A stretch of 64,000 nucleotides of DNA, taken from Candidatus Zixiibacteriota bacterium (lineage in GTDB: Bacteria; Zixibacteria; MSB-5A5; GN15; FEB-12). The position numbers and the translations under genes were made by a program. This document shows, one piece after another, positions 56,125 through 64,000 of the stretch. How positions within the stretch are numbered: the first letter of the stretch is position 1; every line of letters starts with the position of its first letter. The stretch lies in assembly GCA_040756055.1 (NCBI GenBank), contig JBFLZR010000002.1, forward strand, positions 398,411-462,410. Reading direction: 5' to 3'. The notes below the pieces were generated by a model, which searched no databases, was not told where the DNA came from, and was given only the letters and a program-made list of their open reading frames with translations.

Positions 56125-56856
56125 ATGACGAATTCACTATATACATCTGATCTCAACAGAAAAGCCCGACTTGCGGGTGTACTTTACTTACTGGTAGTGC
56201 TTACAGGTATATTTTGCCTCATCTATGTTCCCGGCAAAACGATCGTTCAGGGAAATCCCACTGAGACAGCGACACGCATCCTTGCCAACGAGACTCTCTA
56301 TCGAATTGACCTGGTGGTAGGGCTTATTTCGATAATCCTCTTCATGTTCCTTGGACTGGCACTATATCGCTTGCTTAAGGACGTGAACCGCTGGCAGGCT
56401 GTCATCATGGTTGTGCTGGTTCTGGTGCAGATTCCACAGGCGTTTGCGAGTCAATTACTGCAGCTGGGTTCGCTGGAGCTCGTCCGAGGTGCGGACTTCG
56501 TTTCAGTGCTCGATAAATCACAGCGCGATGTTCTGGCCATGCTGTGTATTCACGTAAACTCTCTGGGGACTCATCTGGCTGAGATGTTTTGGGGGATTTG
56601 GCTTTTTCCGTTGGGATTGCTGGTGATCCGGTCCGGCTTCCTCCCCCGTTTCCTCGGACTGTGGTTGATCATCAACGGCGTCGCCTATGTAGTCATGAGT
56701 ATTACAGGCTTGATAGTGCCGCAGTATTACGAGACAGTTTCGAAATTTGCGCTTCCGGCCTTAACTGGAGAAGTGGCGTTTATGCTGTGGCTGTTAATCG
56801 GCGGTGCCAAACCAATCAGAGGCGCTACAAAAAGCGTAATCGAATCCGAAAGCTGA
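56125..56856 (+). CDS. DUF4386 family membrane protein
   Basis: 243 aa from ATG 56125. Six or seven hydrophobic helices with the DUF4386 pattern: RKARLAGVLYLLVVLTGIF at the start, a middle LGTHLAEMFWGIWLFPLGLL and the RSGFLPRFLGLWLIINGVAYV segment. The function of the family is not known. It lies inside the direct-repeat boundaries of the island but 500 bp from the TIR genes, so membership of the same unit is uncertain. Confidence 0.85.
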   Translation: MTNSLYTSDLNRKARLAGVLYLLVVLTGIFCLIYVPGKTIVQGNPTETATRILANETLYRIDLVVGLISIILFMFLGLALYRLLKDVNRWQAVIMVVLVLVQIPQAFASQLLQLGSLELVRGADFVSVLDKSQRDVLAMLCIHVNSLGTHLAEMFWGIWLFPLGLLVIRSGFLPRFLGLWLIINGVAYVVMSITGLIVPQYYETVSKFALPALTGEVAFMLWLLIGGAKPIRGATKSVIESES

Positions 56857-57308
56857 ACACCACACAAGTCTGCGGCGAGTAATATTGGGGCCGCTTTTTA
56901 ATTGCAGCATATTATCAAAGTAGCGTGGAGGGAATTGCCAATTTGGTATGGATCCCAACGCAAGCATTGGGTTACCCAGACCGTGGCATGGTGCGAGTAT
57001 TTAAGAGAACCAATATAGGGAGTGGGTTACCGGGTTTGTTTCGTGAGCCCATGATTCCCTCCCCTTAAATTTGATTGCCGTGCGGTCGGGTGCATATTAG
57101 AGTACATCACAGCAATGCCCAATCTCATTCGGGTCACATTTTGTAGGGAGAGCTTGTCGGGCTTCTTCTTCGCGAGGCTCATTCGGAACCCTACCTGCTG
57201 GGAGTGCGATTTAAAACTTGAAATCCCACTTCGCTCTCCTTATCAAGAACTGTCACTGTGCTTGCATTCTCTGATCACGTATAACCTGAAATCTTGGGGG
57301 TGCTGTCT
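56857..57308. other. 452-bp intergenic stretch
   Basis: The left third is the right island boundary repeat. A half palindrome GTGGGTTACCGGGTTTG lies at 57023-57039. The remaining 250 bp upstream of the AsmA-like gene show no clear promoter, and no frame is convincing. Confidence 0.5.
56891..56976 (+). repeat. Right boundary repeat of the accessory island
   Basis: Matches the left copy (51788-51838) at 47 of 51 bases over 56891-56941, then a RAYT-family palindrome (56951-56976, GATCCCAACGCAAGC core) and a looser similarity for about 40 bp (both have a purine-rich stretch ending ACCAAT). It has no tRNA fragment beyond CCG. Confidence 0.9.
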
Positions 57309-58052
57309 ATGTTCAAAAAAATCGCGCTCACTGTAGTCGTTCTCGCAATTGTCGTGCTGGTAGTTGCATACTTCGGCCGCAATATACTGGTGGAAAAGGC
57401 AATTGAAGAAGGCTCCACTTACGCCCTCGGCGTGGAAACCGACCTCGGATCGGCCTCTCTCGAAATCGGAGGCGGCAGCCTGGAATTGAAAAACCTTGAG
57501 GTCAGCAACCCCGAGGGTTTTAAGACCGAGAACTTTTTGTCGCTCAAACGCGGCATGTTCGATGTTGATGCCGGGTCGGTGCTGGATGATGAGGTTGTGG
57601 TCGACTCATTTGTCATTGAAGGTGTCACTCTCAATTTGGAGCAGGTTGACAAGAAGGGGAACTACCAGGTGCTGCTCGACAACATCAAGCAGATGGATAG
57701 GTCATCATCGGGAGAATCCCAGAAATGTCGTATCGGCTTGATCGCACTTCGCGATATAAATGTCAATGGTTCGCTCAGCGTACTTGGCAGGAATGTGGAG
57801 AAGTCATTTACTCTCGATGATTTCTCGCTACGCGATGTTGGCAGTGACGGAGGGGCCACTGTGAGCGAAGTGACCGCAAGGGTTGTGAAGGCCCTGATCT
57901 CGAAGGCGCTGGCTTCAGGGAGCGGGATGCTTCCGGAGGGCTTCGGTCAGAATCTGAGTGATCTGAAAGACCAAGCAGTCGACGAGATTAAGACTGAAGC
58001 CGAGGACAAGCTCAAAGACCTGGGCAAATCACTGACACCTGACAAAAAGTGA
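57309..58052 (+). CDS. AsmA-like envelope protein
   Basis: 247 aa from ATG 57309, preceded by GGGGGTG. An N-terminal transmembrane anchor (MFKKIALTVVVLAIVVLVV) is followed by the AsmA/DUF748-type repeat: TDLGSASLEIGGGSLELKNLEV, then SFVIEGVTLNLEQ. The C-terminus is amphipathic helical. AsmA-like proteins are thought to form lipid-conducting bridges or to modulate the envelope. This one is short. It has no obvious partner. Confidence 0.8.
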   Translation: MFKKIALTVVVLAIVVLVVAYFGRNILVEKAIEEGSTYALGVETDLGSASLEIGGGSLELKNLEVSNPEGFKTENFLSLKRGMFDVDAGSVLDDEVVVDSFVIEGVTLNLEQVDKKGNYQVLLDNIKQMDRSSSGESQKCRIGLIALRDINVNGSLSVLGRNVEKSFTLDDFSLRDVGSDGGATVSEVTARVVKALISKALASGSGMLPEGFGQNLSDLKDQAVDEIKTEAEDKLKDLGKSLTPDKK

Positions 58053-58090
58053 AGTGAACGGCCGATTAATGGCCGCCACAGATTTTGAAA

Positions 58091-58113
58091 GCCCCCGGCG
58101 GGCGTGTTTTTTC
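58091..58113 (+). terminator. Possible terminator after the AsmA-like gene
   Basis: A short GC hairpin (GCCC-CCGGC-GGGC) is followed by GTGTTTTTTC on the plus strand, 39 bp beyond the stop codon. The stem is short. Confidence 0.45.
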
Positions 58114-58223
58114 TTTGCCAGGATACAACGCGGATAGTATATTCCATTATGGGTTAAGTCTGCCTGACACGTGGGCCATTCAGCCGTGCTTTTTCAGTAA
58201 CGATTAGCAGAAGGGGTAGTTGT

Positions 58224-59084
58224 ATGAGGCAAATCCGCCCTGGCCTGTTGACAGTTTTGCGGCGCGGCGCAGCCCTGGCAGCCATGGTTTGCGTTGGGTT
58301 ACCGGGTATTCAAAACGCTCGGGCCGAGACGCTTAAGGTTTCTTTGCCCGAACTGCTCGGGGCATACGGTGTTTTCACAAGCAAGGTTGCCGCATTCGAC
58401 GTTGGAGCACCTATCGATAGTGTTCTTTGGGTCAGTATAAGCTTGTCGGGAACCATTACTCCGGGACTTGGAGTGGGAGACGGAGTCGAACTGCCCGCAG
58501 ATCTCTTTCCCTATCCGGCTCAGTTGGTTGCGGAGATGGATCCTGATGAGACGTTGGGGGCCTGGCACGCGACGTTTTATTACAGCGGTGAATTCAATGA
58601 TACCGTAGTGTTCCACGCTTTTATCAAGGCCACATGGGACTTCCTTCTTGACGGTCGGGGTGAAGTTGAGGTCTACCTCGAACCTTTGATAGTAATCGGC
58701 GGCGTGATGCTCACACCGCCGTCAGCGGAGGTTTATTCCGCCGAGCTTACTATCGAGACGGCCGGATCGCCGACCCGGGTGGGCGAAGCTGATGACGTCG
58801 CACCCGGTAATTATTCGCTCTCGCAAAACTATCCCAATCCGTTCAATCCGACGACTGAGATCGCGTTTGAGATTCCCACTGCGGGCTTTGTCGAGATCCG
58901 CGTTTATAACATGCTGGGGCAACCGATACGAACCCTGGTGAGTGAACGACTTTCGGCGGGCTGGAAGGTGGTGACATGGGACGGGACCGACGACAGAGGT
59001 GTACCGGTTGCGACCGGGATATACCTCTACCGGATCAGCACGGATGGCTATGCTGAGGCCAAGAAGATGCTGTTTTTGAAGTAG
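58224..59084 (+). CDS. Secreted protein with C-terminal NPFNP-type sorting/FlgD-like domain
   Basis: 286 aa. A signal peptide (residues 1-33, cut near ARAETLK) precedes a beta-sandwich of about 140 residues of unknown family. The last 90 residues are a T9SS type A/FlgD-like domain: NYSLSQNYPNPFNPTTEI, then VEIRVYNMLGQPIRTL, then the WDGTDDRGVPVATGIYLYRI block. Such domains direct secretion or surface attachment in FCB bacteria. No secretion component is in the window. TATGAGGCAAATC marks the start, with AAGGGG 10 bases upstream. Confidence 0.85.
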   Translation: MRQIRPGLLTVLRRGAALAAMVCVGLPGIQNARAETLKVSLPELLGAYGVFTSKVAAFDVGAPIDSVLWVSISLSGTITPGLGVGDGVELPADLFPYPAQLVAEMDPDETLGAWHATFYYSGEFNDTVVFHAFIKATWDFLLDGRGEVEVYLEPLIVIGGVMLTPPSAEVYSAELTIETAGSPTRVGEADDVAPGNYSLSQNYPNPFNPTTEIAFEIPTAGFVEIRVYNMLGQPIRTLVSERLSAGWKVVTWDGTDDRGVPVATGIYLYRISTDGYAEAKKMLFLK

Positions 59085-59214
59085 AGGGGCGATGCCACGC
59101 TGGAATCGGGTGAGGGTAACCGACTCGAGAGGCGAGACACCAGTTCATTCGGAATCCGACCTGCCAAGAAACTCACCTGATAGGTGGGTCACTCTGCCTG
59201 GCGCACAGGTGTCT

Positions 59215-59397
59215 TCACGTCAGTTTTTCTATTATCAGCAAAAAGTCTATCTTGGCGGTGCCGCCCATGCCTTGGAAGGTCGGACGGACATTGGGAATAA
59301 TCGATACTACCTCGCCCTTCAAACCATTGAGAAACTGTTCAAGTTTGTCTTGCTCTTTTTCCAGTTTAATGTTCAGTCGGTGGACTTTGTAGCTCAT
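59215..59397 (-). CDS. Small conserved-looking 60-aa protein
   Basis: 60 aa from ATG 59397, with AAGGAG 7 bases upstream. A longer frame to 59448 begins outside this site. The protein (SYKVHRLNIKLEKEQDKLEQ, then GEVVSIIPNVRP, ending DFLLIIEKLT) has the beta-alpha-beta layout of small DUF4177-like proteins, which often have no known function. The opposite frame on the plus strand is longer (111 aa) but lacks a ribosome site. Confidence 0.6.
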   Translation of the reverse strand: MSYKVHRLNIKLEKEQDKLEQFLNGLKGEVVSIIPNVRPTFQGMGGTAKIDFLLIIEKLT

Positions 59398-59600
59398 CTT
59401 GTGTCTCCTTGTTACATTTCTATCTGAGATACTCACCCCGGGGGACAAAATTCAGAATTTATTAGATGCTTTTGAGAAAGGATTGCGGGGGTTATCCTGA
59501 TAGTGTTTTATGGAATTCCGCCAAGGGCTGATTGGGAAACGCTCGCGGGAATGGCTAAAGGGGACGGGAATGAATCGACGTTGAAACGTCGGCCCCTCAC

Positions 59601-59650
59601 GGCAGGACCGCGCACAATTGTAGTTTCCTCGAATCGGGTCCTTCCCTACG
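59601..59650 (+). repeat. Near-identical 50-bp repeat, second copy
   Basis: 49 of 50 bases equal to 55859-55908; the only difference is C for G at the middle. The copies are direct repeats 3.74 kb apart, spanning the DUF4386, AsmA-like, sorted-protein and small-protein genes. Confidence 0.9.
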
Positions 59651-59800
59651 CGGGATATCGTCGGGTTTCTGCTTCGCAGCGGTCGTCCGGAACTCGACAA
59701 AGAAGACGGTATTTAATGAGGCTGGTCGACAGATGTGTTCGTGGGGAAAAAGCCGTCGCACACAGCCTGAGCTGTTTGCGATCGAGCAGGATTTTTTCAG

Positions 59801-59836
59801 AAGGACGACTCAACGCGATATCGTTGAGTCGTCCTT
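59801..59836 (-). terminator. Strong hairpin downstream of the M3 peptidase gene
   Basis: Perfect 14-bp stem (AAGGACGACTCAAC / GTTGAGTCGTCCTT) with an 8-base loop, 7 bp beyond the stop of the minus-strand gene. No T run follows on the minus strand, so it may act as an mRNA 3' stabiliser rather than a true terminator. Confidence 0.45.
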
Positions 59837-59842
59837 TATTGG

Positions 59843-61939
59843 TTACTGCAATCCGTTTCTTTCGAGGAATGGGTCGATGACAGGTTCACGACCACGGAAG
59901 CGCTTATATAACTTCATGGCGTCATCGGTGCCCAGCTTCTCCAGAATATTCTCGCGGAAAGCGGCCGCTGTTTGTCTGTCGAACAGCGATGTTTCTTTGA
60001 AGGCCGCGAAAGCATCGGCATCGAGCACCCCCGACCAGTAATAAGCGTAGTAGCCGGCGCTATAGCCACCGTGGATGTGAGTGAAATAAGTTGACCGGTA
60101 ACGGGGCAGCATTTCGGGAATCAGCCCGATGGCGGCTATGACGCTATCCTCGAAAGCGTTTACATCGACATTTTCCGCGTTCTCCAGTCCGTGCCAGGCC
60201 ATATCAAGAAAACAGGCGGCGAGGTATTCGGTGGCCTCGAAGCCTTTGTTGAATAGGTAGCTGTTTTTGATTCTTTCGACCAGCGACGCGGGGATGATCT
60301 CACCGGTTTGGTAATGCCGGGCGTATATGTTCAGCAGTTCCGGTTCAAGCGCCCAGTTTTCCATGATCTGCGAGGGCAACTCTGTTATATCCAGAGGGGC
60401 GTATCCGGAGCGATAGTTGCCGGAGTACAAAAGTCCGTTGAGGGCGTGACCGAACTCGTGAAAAATCGTCTCGACTTCATCGAAACTCAACAGTGACGGC
60501 ATATCAGCGGTAGGTCTGGGGAAGTTGCAGACGATTGTGCCAAGAGGGAGAACACGCTGGCCGTCCTGCATGAAAGCTCCGCGAAATCCGCCGGACCACG
60601 CGCCACCGTGTTTGGAGTCACGCACGAAGTAATCCATGTAGAGGATTCCCAGCAGGGAATCCGCTGCTTGCCACACTTCAAATACTCTGACGGATGGATG
60701 GTAAATGGGGATGTCGTTTCTTTCGACAAACTTCAGACCAAAGAGTGTATCCGCGAGAATGAACATTCCATCCTGGACATTTTCGAGTACGAAGTACGGA
60801 CGGAGCTCGGCGTCATCGAGAAGATACTTGGCTTTGCGGAGCTTTTCGGCGTAGTACCACCAGTCCCAGGGTTCGAGTTTGGCACCTTTCAGTTCAGTAT
60901 CCATGATGGTTTGCATCTGTGCGAGTTCGGTTTTGGCTCGGTTCAGGGCCGGCTGCCACAGGAGCTGAAGAAACGAAGCGACCGCTTCGCGAGTGGCGGC
61001 CATGCGCGGTTCCATGTAGAAATCGGCCGGTGACGGGTAACCAAGGATGCGGCAGCGTTCTTCTCTCAGGGTGAACATTTGTTTCAGTATTTCTTTGTTG
61101 TCGTATTCGTTGTTACGATCGCCACGCATGGAGTATTTGGTGAGGAGTTCCTTTCGCAAGTCCCGCATGTCGGAGTGCTGCATGAAAGGTGTGAAGCTCG
61201 CCCTCTGGGTGGTGTACACCCAATTGCCCGGCATATTCATCGATTCGGCAGCCTCTTTCCCCATCGCAATGATAGCGTCGGGCAAACCCGCGAGATCGGA
61301 CTCGTTTTCGACCACGATGTACGAATTATTGGTTTCGGCAAGCACGTTGTCACCGAATTTCAGGTCGAGCAGAGAGTGTTCGCGGTTGATATCGCGCAGA
61401 CGGGCTTTCTGCTCCTCGGTCAGAAGCGCTCCGCGCCGCACGAACCTTAGGTAGAAATAATCCAGCAGGTGAGCTTCCTCGGTGGTCAACTGCAGGCCGT
61501 CACGCTGATCGTAGACGGTTTTGATCCGTTCGAACAGTTTCTGGTTGAGCCAGACGTTATCGTAGTAGGCGGACATAAGCGGCGAAATCTCATTGGCTAT
61601 ATCCTGCAGCTGCGGGCTTGAGACGGTACCGGTCAGTGAATAGAAGATGGAGGTTGTCCAGTCCAGGAGCTGCCCCGACATATCGAAAGCGGCCACAGTG
61701 TTTTCGAAGGTGGCCGGCTGCGGATTGTTGACTATGGCATCGACCTCGGCCTCAGCCTGGCGGATTGCCTCCTTTATGGCCGGGACGAAATGTTCGTTGC
61801 GGATATTATCGAATGGCGGTGTCTGAAACGGTGTGTTCGGGGTAGTCAAAAGGGGGTTATCCTGGGCGGCCGCGGGCACGCCGGAAAGGGCTGGCAGCAG
61901 AGCCAGCGCAAAAAGGCAAAGAGTCTTCGTTATGGTCAA
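59843..61939 (-). CDS. M3 family metallopeptidase (oligopeptidase A / Dcp type), exported
   Basis: 698 aa. A signal peptide (residues 1-25, MTITKTLCLFALALLPALSG) is followed by the M3 catalytic domain with the zinc motif FHEFGHALNGLL and the downstream Glu region (ITELPSQIMENW). The C-terminal Gly/Tyr-rich lid (HIHGGYSAGYYAYYWSGVLDADAFAAF) is typical. It cleaves short peptides, releasing dipeptides if Dcp-like. The export signal puts it in the periplasm. It is divergent from the peptide transporter gene, which fits peptide use. Confidence 0.93.
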   Translation of the reverse strand: MTITKTLCLFALALLPALSGVPAAAQDNPLLTTPNTPFQTPPFDNIRNEHFVPAIKEAIRQAEAEVDAIVNNPQPATFENTVAAFDMSGQLLDWTTSIFYSLTGTVSSPQLQDIANEISPLMSAYYDNVWLNQKLFERIKTVYDQRDGLQLTTEEAHLLDYFYLRFVRRGALLTEEQKARLRDINREHSLLDLKFGDNVLAETNNSYIVVENESDLAGLPDAIIAMGKEAAESMNMPGNWVYTTQRASFTPFMQHSDMRDLRKELLTKYSMRGDRNNEYDNKEILKQMFTLREERCRILGYPSPADFYMEPRMAATREAVASFLQLLWQPALNRAKTELAQMQTIMDTELKGAKLEPWDWWYYAEKLRKAKYLLDDAELRPYFVLENVQDGMFILADTLFGLKFVERNDIPIYHPSVRVFEVWQAADSLLGILYMDYFVRDSKHGGAWSGGFRGAFMQDGQRVLPLGTIVCNFPRPTADMPSLLSFDEVETIFHEFGHALNGLLYSGNYRSGYAPLDITELPSQIMENWALEPELLNIYARHYQTGEIIPASLVERIKNSYLFNKGFEATEYLAACFLDMAWHGLENAENVDVNAFEDSVIAAIGLIPEMLPRYRSTYFTHIHGGYSAGYYAYYWSGVLDADAFAAFKETSLFDRQTAAAFRENILEKLGTDDAMKLYKRFRGREPVIDPFLERNGLQ

Positions 61940-62285
61940 GGTACTGTCTCCTATGAACTCTGGGTTTGGGGCCTAATATAAGGGCAAATGCGAGTTGGTG
62001 CACTAATTTTCATACCGGCCGCAAACCGCGAAGGCAGGCCTTCTGCGGTGCTCCTGCAGGCGGAAATGTGTAAGTCGTTGATTATCAATGTGGGTTTGGG
62101 TTGATTCTGGATGGTCTAAGTAACTATGGCGGGGATGTCCGGGCTGCGCTTGAAGCACACAATCCCAACGACACGGTAGAATTGTATTAACACATTTGGC
62201 AAAATTTCATTACCTTTCCAGCTAATTGTGGAGTTAATACACCCCTCTCGGCCTTTGCCGAATAACTCGAAAGGAGATCAAGCGG
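61940..62285. other. 346-bp divergent intergenic region
   Basis: It separates the minus-strand peptidase gene from the plus-strand transporter gene, so it should hold two promoters. No high-quality -35/-10 pair is evident. A TTGATTATCAA dyad lies near 62077. The ribosome site AAAGGAG for the transporter is at 62270-62276. Confidence 0.5.
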
Positions 62286-64000
62286 ATGTCGATGGACCAG
62301 GAGGCGCAGCGTGTAGCAGAGCGCAGCGAAGCATCGGGACCTCACGATGCTTATGAAAATTACGAGCTCCCCGTTGAAGGGTTTAAGGGAACGGCGGAGG
62401 AGGTCGAGCGTCAATGGTATGAGAAGTGTTATGTGGGCCGCGGCGACACTATCAAGCAGCTCACCTGGCGCGCCGTCATAATGGGTTCGTTACTCGGGGG
62501 AGTTTTATCCCTGACGAACATCTATATCGGTTTGAAAGCCGGATGGGGTTTTGGCGTGGCAATTACGGCGTGTATTCTTTCGTACGCCATCTGGACGATG
62601 CTTTATAAGATAAAGATCGCTCGGACGCCGATGACGATTCTTGAGAACAACTGCATGCAGTCGACAGCGAGCGCGGCGGGTTATTCTACAGGAGGAACGC
62701 TGGTTTCGGCCTTTGCCGCTTATATATTGCTTTATAATCAAACTCTTCCGCTGTCAATCATGCTGGGCTGGGTATTTTTTCTGGCGGTTCTCGGTGTGAC
62801 GATGGCGGTTCCGATGAAGCGCCAGATGATTAATACCGAACAGCTTCGTTTCCCCAGTGGTATCGCGGCGGCGGAGACGCTGAAGGCGCTGCATGCCACC
62901 GGGCAGAAAGGGATGCGCGCTGCGCGCGCACTCGGTATCGCCGGTTTTCTGGCGATGCTCAGCACGCTTTTATCCGACGGTCTCAGGCTTATCAGCGGCC
63001 GCTTTGAAGCCTGGCAGATTTCGACACTGGTTAACCGCGTGAATCTGGCAACGGTTGGTGAAGCCTGGATGGGTCGAACGGTAATGTTTATCTGGGATCC
63101 GATCTTTATCGCCGCCGGTATGTTCGTCGGAATGCGGGTGGCTACGAGTATTTTGGTGGGTTCGATTACCTGCTGGATGATTTTCGTTCCCTGGCTGCAG
63201 GCCTCCATACCGGAGGCTGCGGGGATTTCCGGTTTCAGAGATCTGGTTCAGTGGTCACTGTGGGGTGGCACGGCGTGTATGGTTACCTCTGGTATTATCT
63301 CGGTATTTTTCCAGTGGCGAAGCGCTCTTCGGGCATTCAAGGGCCTGGGTGATATGTTCAGCAAGCGCGGCGGCAAACAGCAGGATAAGATTACGGCCAT
63401 CGAGACTCCGGGTTCATGGTTCCTTCTCGGTCAGCTTCTATCACTAATCGCTCTCGCCTGGTTGGCGAAAGTCACCTTCGATATGCCTTACTGGCAGAGT
63501 GCGGTAGCTGTCATTTTAAGTTTTGCTCTGGCTCTGGTCGCTTGCCGTGTAACCGGTGAGACCGACACCACGCCGGTAGGCGCGATGGGGAAAATAACGC
63601 AGCTTACATTCGGCGCGATCTCACCCGGAAATCCGAGCATCAATTTGATGGCGGCCAATATCACGGCCGGTGCGGCAACGTCATCAGCGGATCTTCTCAC
63701 CGACCTCAAGAGCGGGTATCTTCTGGGGGCTCATCCGCGCAAGCAGTTCCTCGCGCAGTTTTCGGGAATCTTCATCGGAACGCTCGTGACGGTATTCGCC
63801 TTCCGTATACTGGTTCCCGACGCCAGCGTACTTGGCACGGATCAGTTCCCGGCTCCGGCGGCGCAAACCTGGAAAGGTGTTGCTGAAGCCATGGCTCTGG
63901 GCTTGAGCACGATGCACCCGGTGAAGGTGTGGAGTATGATAATCGGCGGTTTGCTCGGATTAATTTTGCCGGTGCTTTCGCGCACGTTCCCGAAGGCGAA
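62286..64000 (+). CDS. OPT-family oligopeptide transporter, 3' end cut by window edge
   Basis: At least 571 codons, open to the end of the window. ATG 62286 follows GGAG by 9 bases (alternative ATG at 62292). After an acidic cytosolic N-terminus come many membrane helices with OPT signatures: LTNIYIGLKAGWGFGVAI, RFPSGIAAAETLKALH, TGETDTTPVGAMGKITQL and AGAATSSADLLTDLKSGYLLG. Members are proton-coupled oligopeptide or metal-chelate importers. It is divergent from the periplasmic M3 peptidase, so the two may handle peptides together. The missing C-terminus prevents a full-length check. Confidence 0.9.
   Translation, partial: MSMDQEAQRVAERSEASGPHDAYENYELPVEGFKGTAEEVERQWYEKCYVGRGDTIKQLTWRAVIMGSLLGGVLSLTNIYIGLKAGWGFGVAITACILSYAIWTMLYKIKIARTPMTILENNCMQSTASAAGYSTGGTLVSAFAAYILLYNQTLPLSIMLGWVFFLAVLGVTMAVPMKRQMINTEQLRFPSGIAAAETLKALHATGQKGMRAARALGIAGFLAMLSTLLSDGLRLISGRFEAWQISTLVNRVNLATVGEAWMGRTVMFIWDPIFIAAGMFVGMRVATSILVGSITCWMIFVPWLQASIPEAAGISGFRDLVQWSLWGGTACMVTSGIISVFFQWRSALRAFKGLGDMFSKRGGKQQDKITAIETPGSWFLLGQLLSLIALAWLAKVTFDMPYWQSAVAVILSFALALVACRVTGETDTTPVGAMGKITQLTFGAISPGNPSINLMAANITAGAATSSADLLTDLKSGYLLGAHPRKQFLAQFSGIFIGTLVTVFAFRILVPDASVLGTDQFPAPAAQTWKGVAEAMALGLSTMHPVKVWSMIIGGLLGLILPVLSRTFPKA

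Larger units (their letters stand above)
59398..59842. other. 445-bp intergenic stretch
   Basis: It contains the second copy of the 50-bp repeat (59601-59650), a GACGTTGAAACGTC palindrome near 59577 and a 14-bp-stem hairpin at 59801-59836. No gene is seen; the frames there translate the repeats. Confidence 0.55.

Noticed and set aside
58284-58302. RAYT-palindrome half site (TGGGTTACCGGG) in the sorted-protein gene
   Set aside because: Only one arm is present and it encodes a normal part of the signal peptide; probably chance.
62077-62087. FNR-like site (TTGATTATCAA)
   Set aside because: The half sites are one base apart instead of four, so it does not match the FNR/CRP box.

Overview
The window is bacterial, mostly about 50-60% GC, densely coded and chromosomal in character. 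Several features point to the FCB group, and a Zixibacteria-like lineage fits best: a secreted protein ending in an NPFNP-type sorting/FlgD-like domain (58224-59084), sigma-54-linked type IV pilins, a DUF4097 protein, and abundant GTAG-headed intergenic palindromes. This placement is inferred from gene content, not from a marker-gene tree. Both window edges cut genes: a DUF4097 protein on the left and an OPT-family transporter on the right.

Layout, left half. 1-8.1 kb holds a DUF4097 protein, an HDOD regulator, a DEDD exonuclease, a HEAT-repeat protein with a D/G/Y-repeat secreted partner, and a DUF559 gene behind a 102-bp tandem repeat. 8.1-11.1 kb is a type IV pilin locus with two pilins, a probable pilin remnant, three terminators, candidate sigma-54 promoters and an NtrC-family regulator. 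11.3-13.9 kb has a UroD-family enzyme, a methionine sulfoxide reductase and small membrane proteins. 13.9-24.3 kb is a leftward ten-gene acyl-CoA operon: a biotin-dependent carboxylase, methylmalonyl-CoA epimerase, two B12 mutase large subunits sharing one cobalamin subunit, an acyl-CoA dehydrogenase and a metallo-hydrolase. The mutase chaperone MeaB follows recJ at 25.7 kb. rnpB, guaB, a zinc-ribbon coiled-coil protein and two tRNAs complete this half.

Layout, right half. 31.4-36.1 kb is rich in repeats and contains a RAYT transposase with its own flanking palindromes, a secreted protein and a nitrilase that lacks the usual C-terminal tail. 36.2-50.4 kb holds a substrate-binding/TolC fusion, NDH-2, pgsA, a solitary adenine methyltransferase, a histidine kinase/sigma-54 regulator pair facing a coiled-coil plus barrel gene pair, and a polysaccharide-type set (glycosyltransferase, double-receiver protein, phosphomannomutase). 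50.4-51.2 kb is a second repeat array. 51.5-57.0 kb carries tRNA-Val, tRNA-Asp and an accessory island bounded by imperfect direct repeats. The island holds a TIR-like protein overlapping a caspase-like protease, two further TIR/Rossmann proteins and a DUF4386 membrane protein. 57-64 kb returns to ordinary genes (AsmA-like, sorted secreted protein, M3 peptidase, OPT transporter).

The strongest candidates for a new or little-described system are (i) the TIR-caspase-TIR-TIR cassette beside tRNA-Asp, a probable anti-phage module, and (ii) the RAYT with several palindrome families, one of which also sits at both ends of that cassette, plus two arrays built around a recurring 30-bp boundary motif.
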